Shown piece by piece: positions 1-9,162 of a DNA stretch of 64,000 bases. Each line of letters starts with the position of its first letter. Position 1 is the first letter of the stretch. The stretch spans positions 1,100,752 to 1,164,751 of the forward strand of contig ML213505.1 in NCBI GenBank assembly GCA_004369045.1, read 5' to 3'. The position numbers and the translations under genes were made by a program. The notes under the pieces are model-generated. The model saw only the letters and a program-made list of their open reading frames with translations. It did not search any database and had not been told where the DNA came from. Source of the stretch: Heliocybe sulcata (Eukaryota > Basidiomycota > Agaricomycetes > Gloeophyllales > Gloeophyllaceae).

Positions 1-146
1 CGGAGTTAGGAACCTGGCGTATTAAGTCTTACAATACTGGGTCAGTGGGTCGTATGTCCAGTATTATAAGACTGCTCATTTGGGAAGCCCAGGTGTCTCA
101 TGGATTTCGACCCCCGAGGTCGCTGACGTAAACAAATCTCGATCGA

Positions 147-1391
147 ATGAAGCTCTCCTTCTCCCTCACCAACAAGTCGAAACCTGCAGCGGCAGCACCC
201 CCGCTCAAGCCTCCCTCTGCTTTCGCGAATCTTGATGACGATGTGGATGCAGCTCCGACAGCCTCAGCGGCCGGGAAGGCGACTGCGAATAAGAAATTAG
301 TTGCCCAGAATGTCGGCTCGTCGAAAGCTACGAGGAAATGGATGGAGCAGGAGCAGAAGATAGACTCGTCCGTGTTCGAGTATGACGAAGTGTACGAGAA
401 GATGCAAGAGGCCAAGGAAAGGCAGAAGGCGGCGAAGGAAGCAGAGTCAAAGGAGCGTAAAGTATGTGCATCAAATCACCTCTTAACATGGGAGCTTATG
501 CTTCGCAGCCCAAATACATCGCAGGTCTATTGCAGTCTGCCGCAACCAGACGATTGGATCATTTGCGTGCCGAGGAGAAGATGATTCAGAGGGAGAGAGA
601 AATGGAGGGAGACGAGTTCAAGGACAAGGACGCATTCGTCACACAAGCTTACAGGGATCAGATGGCGGAGGTTCGAAGAGCAGAGGAGGAGGAAAAGCGT
701 CGCGAAGGTGTGTATTTCTATTCCTGAATTATAGCTGTATCTGACGTTCTCTTCAGCGGAAGAGAAGAAGAAGAACAAGGGACTATCAACAGGCATGGTG
801 CACTTCTACCGACAGCTACTCGACCAGACCGAGAAAGCACACGAAGAAACTGTTGCAGCTGTTTCAGCAGAGAAGAAAGTGGCTGGCCCCTCAATGCCCA
901 ACCTGATTATCTCGAAGCCTGCGGACTACGTGCCCCAATCTGATCTGGAGCTAGCCAAGCTAGCGAGCGCGGAAGGCAAACAGGTGGAACTGAACGACGA
1001 TAACCAGATCGTCGACAAGCGAGAACTGCTCTCTGCAGGCCTGAATCTGTCGCTACCAAATACCCGGCGCCTCGGTCTGAATGCTTCTACATCGCGGAAC
1101 AAGGAATCAAGCCTCGAAGGGGTGAAAGCCCATACCGCGGTCGGTACCGCTGCGAGTCGTGGAGAAATCGATGAGCGACGGCGAAGGGAAGTACTCAAGC
1201 AGATGGAGGAGGAGCGGGAACGGGTGTTGCAGGAGAAGGAGCAGAGGGAGAAGGAGGCGATTGCCCGCATCGTGGCCAAGCGGAACACGGAAGACGATGT
1301 GCAAGGTGCTAGAGAGCGGTACCTGGCGAGGAAACGTCGGAAGCTTGAGGAACAAAGTGCTGCACAAGACACTCCACCCGACGGCACATAG
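147..1391 (+). CDS. NSRP1-like (DUF2040) nuclear speckle splicing regulator
   Basis: Three exons fit, 147..461, 509..707 and 757..1391, with GTATGT and GTGTGT donors, giving about 380 residues. The start has a basic, Ala/Pro-rich leader (MKLSFSLTNK). The core holds KWMEQEQKIDSSVFEYDEVY and, after the second intron, KNKGLSTGMVHFYRQLLD, both hallmarks of the CCDC55/NSRP1 (DUF2040) family, followed by a long charged coiled coil. In animals NSRP1 is a speckle protein affecting splice-site choice; a pre-mRNA role here is inferred from the family only. The C-terminus is Arg/Lys/Glu rich (ARKRRKLEEQ), consistent with a nuclear protein. It is convergent with the kinase gene on the other strand. An antisense open frame under the last exon has no family features and was ignored. 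Confidence 0.8.
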
Positions 1392-1601
1392 CGCGCATGC
1401 TTGATATTTTGGTTCTGCACAGTAGTAGTATACATAATTCACGCAGTCAGGCTGTGCAAGATGATGGTCCGTGATAACATCTTCTGGAACACTATCACAA
1501 CCATATCATAGATTACAGAGGCATGACTTAGCGGCACATGAGGCCAGAGGAAGAGATTGAGAAACAGTGAAGCAAGATAGAAGCAGTGGTGGGAGAGTGT
1601 C

Positions 1602-2868
1602 TTATCCATGCGAATGGTGTGAATTGAAGCTACTCATTTGGAGTCTGTCCTCGCCGATGCAAGGGACCGTGGCGTCGAATGCCTCGAGTGCAGCTGCTGC
1701 CGACGGCCTCTCATCGGGACAAGTGCTTAACATCCTTCTTACCAAGCTGGATAATTCAAGCGTGCTGTAACCGGTCAGCTAAGCGGCCGCATCAGATCGG
1801 AGCGGTGAAGTATGTCTGGACTGGAAACGAACCTTGCAGCAGCGGAGAAGAAAAATACCCAGCGCCCAGACATCCGCCTTGTATGGATTCCCGAACTCGC
1901 CATTCTCAAGCTCTGGAGCAACTTCCGTGCCCCGGTATCCGCATAACATGGGATTAGTTACGCCCTCAAATTGGTGACTGAGCTCGTAGTCGATGTATCC
2001 GTAACGGCCATTGTTGTCGGTCAGGAGGTTACGCATGGATATATCCAGATGCGCAATGTGATTTCGGTGCAGAAAGGCGACATGCTGGGCATCGATCCTC
2101 AGCTCATCCATGCCTGAAAACGGAGATGGTCTTGGACGTACTTCTATGCATTGCCGGACAGCGCAGAGAAAATTCCGCAGACAACACGGGGGATCGATCA
2201 CATACAGTGATTGCCATTCTTCCATGACTATAAATGCGATGTTGTCGCACGGGACTTCAACAAGCTCATGGACAGCTGCGTGAAGGATGGCATTAGAGCG
2301 GAGGCTGGCAGGGCATGCAGAATCATCGTACGTATTGTATGGTTCGTTGGGTCATCTCGAAGCGGCGACAAGACAAGACGCCTTATGATGTCAAACTCCC
2401 GACTCAGGAGATGCACGGCCTTGACGATAACCTTCAAACCATCCCTTAGCCTTGTTCCTCTGAACAAGTTGTCCGGCTAGCGGGCGAAGGCAAGTCAAGA
2501 CATGTGCAGTGGAGACGCGGATAATCACCAACAAGACCTGGATCGGGACATAATGCGTCGGAATCATTGCATCGAAACGCATTGATATAACCAGCTTGAC
2601 AGGTTATTTCATGAACATTGTCAGGTTCCTGCTTTGCACAATGCTGCTGATAGAATTCCTGGACATCCCTGTGCGTGTCGAGGTGGATGCCCTTCAGCTC
2701 CAAGAGGACCTGATATTTGGGCCAATAAGGAGTAGTTCGGCTGTTGACTTCATCTTCGTCGAACGAATGAGAGGTGCCCGGTGAAGACAAGGACTCGCTA
2801 TCAGAATCGTGACGGGAATGCGAGCGCGGCGTAGATGACTGGACGGGAATATGGCACATCAAGGCCAT
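1602..2868 (-). CDS. Atypical fungal protein-kinase-domain protein
   Basis: Five exons on the minus strand, 2868..2533, 2476..2332, 2275..2142, 2084..1833 and 1778..1602, keep one frame and give 347 residues. The N-terminal 80 residues are Ser-rich and low in complexity. The kinase fold shows VIVKAVH (Lys of the VAIK motif), a REFDIIRRL helix, VMEEW at the hinge, HLDISMRNLL as the catalytic loop (Asp and Asn kept, Arg of HRD changed to Leu), DYE in place of DFG, TEVAPE, ADVWALG and a C-lobe RRMLSTCPDERPSA. This resembles the large set of atypical kinases expanded in agarics. Metal-binding Asp residues remain, so activity is possible, but the DFG-to-DYE change leaves it open. Target and pathway are unknown. 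It is head to head with the RRM gene at 3530. Confidence 0.8.
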
Positions 2869-3529
2869 AGTGTCAAGACGGGAGACGGACGAAAGGGAGG
2901 ATAAATACTAAAGTGATTATGAGGCTTCCGTTATGGATTGCGGCGTGGCAATAGGGGAAAAACATACTAGAGGAGGAAATGGGACGAGTTGTAATGATGG
3001 TAGTCTCGATATTAACCCCTCGTGTTCTAGCACGAATCAGTCTCAGGACCCTTCTGGAGTAGACTAGTAGGCGAACAGACTGAGAGATGTCCCCGATAAA
3101 GCGTAGGCGGTGGCATGCGAGATGATCTCCGTCGCGTTTACGACTGAAGAGTCCGAACATTCTCAGGCCAGGAGCTTTACACAACACGTCATGATGGATT
3201 CATTGACAGATGAGTCCGTGCAGGCTGCCAGCCCGCCAGCCCGCCTGAGACAGGGATCCCCTGCATGGGATAGTGAGAAGCGCATCGGGTAGCAAGCCGC
3301 TGCAAGCGTATAGCGAGTGGGTATAAGAGGCAGAAATGAGCTTGGTCCTGGACTGGTGCGGCATGAAACAGAACAGCCAATGGTGAGTTGGGAGAGTTCA
3401 CCTTGATTTGGATCCAGGTCTGACCGCGGCATAGTTTTTCCGGCGACGGGTGTCTCCTGGTGGCGGTGCACCTTCCGTTCCAGCTTGTGCAGCACTCACT
3501 CTTCATCCCTGCAAGGTGCGCGACTTCTC
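2869..3529. other. Intergenic region between divergent genes
   Basis: This 661-base stretch separates the start codons of the kinase (-) and RRM (+) genes, so it should carry both promoters and leaders. Open frames of about 105-110 codons on the minus strand between 3163 and 3506 show no recognisable domain. I see no RNA gene or repeat. Confidence 0.5.
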
Positions 3530-4206
3530 ATGGAGGAAGGCACCAGAACAAAGAAGACCGTTTTCGTAGGTGGGCTGGGCGACGATGTCGACGAGGCGGT
3601 CTTGCTGGAGACGTTTACAACCTTCGGTATGTCGACCGATCATCGGGTTGTTTCCCATAAACTTTCAGCTTATGCAAATGCAGGAGATGTCATAGAAGTG
3701 CAGATACCACCGGCAGCGACGAATCAATATCAGCAGACAGGTGCGCTTATGCGGTCCCTGGATGCGTGCGGGTGGAGGAGAAGTTAATGTCTAACGCCTA
3801 GAGGCTAAGCACCGAGGTTTCGGTTTCGTGACCTACTCGTCACCGGAGGATGCGCAGGATGCGATTGACAACATGGACCTGAATGAGTTACGGGGACGAG
3901 TATTGAAGGTGAACTTGGCAAGACCGATTAAGGGGATTCAGCAGCCGAATAACAGAGCCAGTGAGTTTTACTTTACGCGACTGAAGGTCCTCAAGCAGGG
4001 GTTTATGCCGTCATGTTAGTTTGGGAGACCGAGGAATGGTTAAAGCAATACGCGAAGCCTTTGGCTGAGAGCGGCGGTATGTGCCCGTTTCTTATAGCCT
4101 GGAGCTTGCATTCACAATATGTCTAGGTATCGGCCGGTCAACAAGCAGAGATGCGTCAGAACCAGCAGAAGACCAGGAAGAGAACCAGGACGCCATGGAA
4201 GAGTGA
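3530..4206 (+). CDS. Single-RRM protein resembling the N-terminal half of cyclophilin E
   Basis: Five exons, 3530..3626, 3684..3740, 3802..3960, 4020..4076 and 4127..4206, give 149 residues. Residues 9-85 form one RRM, with RNP2 as VFVGGL and RNP1 as RGFGFVTY. The segment after it, NMDLNELRGRVLKVNLARP followed by WETEEWLKQYAKPL, closely follows the cyclophilin E (PPIE/Cyp33) pattern, where the same linker leads into a peptidyl-prolyl isomerase domain. Here the protein stops about 20 residues later in an acidic tail (EDQEENQDAMEE), and no isomerase coding sequence follows before TAF13 at 4409. PPIE acts in spliceosomes and chromatin regulation; an RNA-binding nuclear role is inferred for this short form. 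Confidence 0.85.
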
Positions 4207-4408
4207 GAGTGTGACCGAGAGTGGGTTCAAATGCTTCTACAAGTATGGCACTCTGAACCTGAGGCGTTCCACTCTTCTAGCCTCCAGCTGGTGTCTTGGA
4301 AAAAATATGTAGGATATTGTCAGATGCATAATACACAGCGATTACACAGTACGATATGGTCTACAGGCAGGTACTACAAATACAAACTAGACAGACTAGA
4401 CGGAGGAC

Positions 4409-5294
4409 CTATGAACCAGGATCCTTGACATCGTTGGCTTCGAACAGCGCACGCCCGCGCTTGATATCTTCTTGCATGAACAGCAGCTCCTCCATACGCG
4501 CAAGTTTCTTCGCATCCGCTGGTCTTGAGAGTGCGCGTCGCAAGTCCTCGATGGACAGACGCGTTTTCCGTGTAGGTGCAAGGGCGGTATGACACTTCAC
4601 AGGTGTAAAGTTCAGAGACCAGATAGGGAGAATAGTACGAGTAGAACGAGACTCACAACGTCAATAATATACTCAATCAAAATCTCCTCCATAACGTTCA
4701 CGGTGTCGTTTGCCGGATTGCGATCGTCTCCAAAGCTGTACATGAGATTTCGCACTGGAGAACCTCGTTCATATGTGACGAACAAGACGCGAGAAATGAT
4801 CAAAAACCGGACTCACGTTCTTTCGAAAACAGTCCCTTCAAGTTCGACTGCTTCCTCAGACCTCGCGACGCAGTGGCTCCTCCACTGCCTGCAGCAGCAA
4901 CAGTCCCACCTTCCCTAAACGATGCCGGTGTGTACGACGTGAAAGTCGTCTGTCGGACCGGCAAGGACGCAGTGACCGGCCGAGGAGCTGTAGCAGCCGG
5001 TTGCGTCTGGACATTCGCAGAGGCCGCGGGGGTTGTCGACGGTGCTGCGGTGGGCTGAGCAGTAGCAGATGGTCGCTGGCCTATGTTCGCTGTATATGTC
5101 CCTGGCTGCTGAGGGAAGTAACTGTACGGGTATGGCCATGAACCGTAGGGATATGCGCCTGGTGTTTGATAGGCTGCAGTCGGGTATGCCCCTGGGGTTT
5201 GCGGGTGTGTGTACGCTCCTGGAGTACCTGGATGGTATGCGGAGTAGGGGTATGCATGCTGTCCCGTGGGATGGGGGTAATGAGGATAAGACAT
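4409..5294 (-). CDS. TAF13: TFIID subunit TAF13 with long Tyr/Pro/Ala-rich N-terminal tail
   Basis: Three exons, 5294..4817, 4754..4657 and 4594..4409, give 253 residues. The C-terminal 95 residues are a clear TAF13 histone fold: FSKELRNLMYSFGDDRNP, NVMEEILIEYIIDV, then KTRLSIEDLRRALSRP and LLFMQEDIKRGRALFEAND. TAF13 pairs with TAF11 in TFIID and contacts TBP. The first 155 residues are not typical of the family: Tyr/Pro/Ala rich with TPGAY-like repeats near residues 23-50, then a Thr/Ala/Pro-rich stretch. Known TAF13 proteins are usually around 125-150 residues. Exons 1 and 2 join cleanly across a GTGAGT intron within FSKEL, so the tail belongs to the same reading frame and not to a neighbouring gene. 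Confidence 0.93.
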
Positions 5295-5423
5295 TGCAGG
5301 AACTTCTGTAAGACGAGGTTGATTGCAAGTATGTAAGGGCTGGCTTAGAAGAACGCGTGAGAAAATTGCAGCATAACCGACTTCAAGTGTTACTACTGGC
5401 TCCTTCGACAGCAGCCTCTAGCT

Positions 5424-6472
5424 ATGGACGAGATCCTCCGACAGTTCCAATTCCGACTCGTGCGACGGGTCACGCCCTCGACTACTGAACTTATACAGAA
5501 ATGGAGCGCTCGTGCTCTCCAGGAGGACAAAATAATCAGAACTTCAGAGACGCTCAGTGAAGACCACCTGTCCGATCTGTACGTGACTCTGCCTTCGAGA
5601 GATGGCAGTGGAAGGCCAGCGCAAGTTCCGGTGGTTGGAGAACAGCTAGCATATGGTCATCACTTAGTCTTCTTCCATCGTCGTCACCCAGAACGAGCTC
5701 TGCGCTGGGATGGCACAGAAGCTGAGTTCGCTCCCCCGGGGCCCTACCCTCGGAGAATGTGGGCTGGGGGTACGATGGTGTGGAAGAAACCGCTGCGAAT
5801 AGGCGAAAAAGCCGTCTCAACCGCAAAGATTGCGTCGGTCGATCTGAAAGGCGAGACAATCGACGACTCGAAGGTGTTTGTCAAGCAAAACATCACGATC
5901 CGAAGGGAGGAGACTGGTGAAGAATGTATCAGAGAGGAGAGAACGCATGTGTATTTACCTAGTGGGCAGAGAGGGTCTGGCCGTAAGCAAGGTAAGCTGT
6001 ACGTACGCCTGAGGGATATCTAATTAGACTCACTAGTCATGCGTGAGGGCAGAATCGCAAGTGCCCACTGCCAATTTCAGATTCTCATTCACGCCGAGTC
6101 TCACCACGCTCTTCCGTTTCTCGGCATTAACGTTCAATGGGCATATGATACATCTCGACAAAACCTATGCGCAAGAGCGCGAGGGATACCCCGGTCAGTA
6201 GGTCATGCTCCTTCAGCTGCCCTTCTGACCTTCTCCGGGCGACAGAGCGCTTGGTCCATGCGCCGCTGACGGCTCTGATGATGCTGGAGGTTGCATCCAT
6301 CTACAAGCCCGATGCGCGATTTCGGATGTTCGACTACCGCGCTGTCAGTCCCCTTGTAGCTTGTCGGCGGGTGAGCTTCACTGTAACGGACGACAGAGAT
6401 AATTCAATGCGCTTGTGGGCGCAAGATGACGAAGATGCTGTAGCTATGAAGGGCTGGCTGTCGTACACGTAG
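5424..6472 (+). CDS. HTD2/FAS1-like hot-dog acyl-thioester dehydratase
   Basis: Three exons, 5424..5991, 6053..6193 and 6246..6472, give 311 residues. The N-terminal half matches the N-terminal dehydratase domain of the family (PVVGEQLAYGHHLVFF, RRMWAGGTMVW). The C-terminal half carries LFRFSALTFNGHMIHLDKTY and RLVHAPLTALMMLE, the MaoC-like hydratase half with Asn/His/Asp catalytic-type residues. Yeast HTD2 is the 3-hydroxyacyl thioester dehydratase of mitochondrial type II fatty acid synthesis, and related bacterial proteins are mesaconyl-C4-CoA hydratases. The first 40 residues are Arg-rich, compatible with mitochondrial import, but no cleavage site is obvious. The exon 1-2 junction (intron 5992..6052) was chosen because it restores the hydratase frame; a nearer AG at 6084 does not. 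Confidence 0.75.
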
Positions 6473-6809
6473 ACACCGTAACATGCATTGCAGCTCAGCA
6501 CAATGGACAGCAGGCAGGGGTGAGATCTCAAACAAGCAGCGCGTTACACGTGCAGAGCCGCGGTCGCGTTCAAGGAAACGCGTCGGTGGCTTCTGCAGTC
6601 AACAAAACCACGTGATCTCAGATTTGGGACTCCGCAACCGGCGACCTTTATAACGCGTCGCGTCGCGTTCTCTCTTCACCACCACCTTCGACCTCTACCA
6701 CAACCTCTCGCGTCTTCGAGGCCTTCACCTTAATCTCATCTCTAGTGCGTCTAGTTTCTCCTGTAGTGCACGTTTGTCGTACTCATCTTGCCGTTCAGAA
6801 TTTGCACCA
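6473..6809 (+). promoter_or_regulatory. Histone H2B promoter with ACGCGT and CACGTG elements
   Basis: This 337-base gap lies between the HTD2-like stop and the H2B start. It carries two ACGCGT boxes (6578..6583 and 6653..6658), several partial CGCGT repeats right after the second, and CACGTG at 6609..6614 followed by AT. ACGCGT is the MCB element bound by MBF (Mbp1/Swi6-type) at G1/S in yeasts, which fits a replication-dependent histone gene. Binding here is inferred. Sequence 6660-6740 is CT-rich, typical of a fungal leader. Confidence 0.6.
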
Positions 6810-7496
<687 letters not shown>

Positions 7497-7661
7497 ACTT
7501 TCCCGCGTGTTATATCGTATTGTACCTATCTAGTATCTCGCTCATCTGTAGGGTATGGTTCTGTTGGTTGTTTTATCTCGTTAGCTGGATTCAATATATT
7601 GGTTGGCCATTGCGCAACCATCGATATACACAGCCTGGACGCGAACCATGGATAACGCCGA

Positions 7662-9030
7662 TTAGAAGCCTTTATTGAGGGCGATCGTCAATTGCTTGTT
7701 CATGTCAATAACTGAGGTCCACGTACCATACTTCATGCCCGCCTCCTTGCGATTGCGCCTGCCTTGTGCAATCCTCTCTTCCAAAGCTTCGCGGTTCGTA
7801 TACGCTTCAGTGAGCAGCGTGGACAGTTGGTGTCGTGAACGTGCCCGGCCACCTAGAGCCGCACCCTGCCGGAACAAAAGTATCAATGCCATGAAGAGAA
7901 GAGTACTGAACCGGGTACAGGCCTTGATGTTCATCTTGGGAGCAACAGGAGCTCCTTCCGCACCCTGGGTCAACTTCTTCTTCTCCTCCCTCTTCGCTCT
8001 CTCCATCTCCGCCTGCGTGTCCACCTCTTCCGCCTGATCCTCTTGAAACGCTTCGAATCCCTTGACCCGACCCTTCTCTAGAGCGCGGACATGCTTGTCA
8101 TAATCAGTCTTCCATTTGTCATAGAACTTCTTGTAGTAGCCCGGGTCATATGCCGCCCATTGGCCGGTAGGTGTTTGGTAGTAACCTGGGTACGGATCTT
8201 GCGGCGTAGGTTCCGGAGGGATGAAGTCGTCGACCTTCGGGGCTGCGGAGATGCCAGTAGGGATTTTCGGCAATGCTGAAGGAGACGATCCAGATCCGGA
8301 TGGGGCTGGTGATGAAGTAGCCAGTCGTGAAGAACTAGTCGATGAGCCTGTAGGAAGTGGATTAGTACTCCTTCGGTCTGCATGAATGCGAGACAGTACC
8401 TAACGAGAAGAAGTCGACCGCAGGGGCAGGGTTGGATAACACTTTCGGAATGGTCCGGGGAGGCCCTTCCGTTGATATATTCGCCTTGCCCTTCTGAAGA
8501 GATGGTGGCAAGAATGAAACAGACGAAGTAGCCGGTTTCGACGAAGACGAGCCAGCAGCAGCGTCGTCTTCAGCGTCATCGTCGGTGGACTCCACAACTG
8601 GATGAGATGTCTTGAACACTAGTCCTGGTCCCTGCCCACCTCCTAAAACTCGCTCCTTTGGCGGAGGAAGGGGCATGCTCTGCTTCGGAGCAGGCAACAT
8701 AGACAGTAGCGAGGACTTCCTCGCACCGTTGTCCAGACGAGGTTTCTTGGCTGCAGGTTTATCGTCCACATTATCCTCCTCGTCATCCTCTAAGCTGGGA
8801 AGACCAATGGTAATCTTCTTCTTCTTATGTCCTGCCTTTGACTTCGGTGGAGGTAATGAGAGTCCTGAGCCTGCACCTTTGGAAGTGGATCCTTTCGCCG
8901 GCAGAGGGAGAGTCAAATCAGACTTTGAAGGCTGAGATGGCCCAGGTGTGGAGACAGTTGAAGAATTAGAATGCTGGGTAACTTCGTGGTCGCTGTCATC
9001 ATCGCTGCCGTAGCCTTCGACGCCGAGCAT
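7662..9030 (-). CDS. PRCC-family protein (mitotic checkpoint/splicing-associated)
   Basis: Four exons, 9030..8400, 8347..7919, 7852..7727 and 7669..7662, give 397 residues. The N-terminus starts [14 protein letters not shown] and leads to a Pro/Ser/Lys-rich disordered region. The C-terminal PRCC domain includes [29 protein letters not shown] and the ending KEAGMKYGF. In humans PRCC binds MAD2B and splicing factors; the fungal role is inferred only. The last coding exon is 8 bases and supplies just the final Gly and Phe. Without that splice the frame reads on in phase to the same stop, so both forms are possible, but the family ending KYGF favours splicing. The intron 7853..7918 was chosen to give [11 protein letters not shown]; an earlier acceptor breaks the frame. 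Confidence 0.82.
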
Positions 9031-9162
9031 GTCTCAGTGCACAAGAATGTGGATGTGGAGGTGCGTATTTGGACGTATTTGGTGTGACGCGCCGAGACGC
9101 GTCTCGCGCTTTCGCCAGTTCTTTGCAAATCCAACTTCCGGGCGCCACATCTGTTCTTTAGA
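9031..9162. promoter_or_regulatory. Bidirectional promoter with a 12-base ACGCGT palindrome
   Basis: Only 132 bases separate the divergent start codons of the PRCC-family and NUP133 genes. The perfect palindrome GAGACGCGTCTC sits at 9094..9105 with an ACGCGT (MCB-type) core, followed at once by another CGCG. Use of one site by both genes is an inference. Confidence 0.5.

Noticed and set aside
926-1435. Minus-strand 169-codon open frame
   Set aside because: It is the antisense of the NSRP1-like last exon, rich in Ser/Arg/Cys, with no domain.
4207-4408. Possible isomerase exon downstream of the RRM gene
   Set aside because: No cyclophilin-like text in any frame; a GT inside the last codons has no partner exon.
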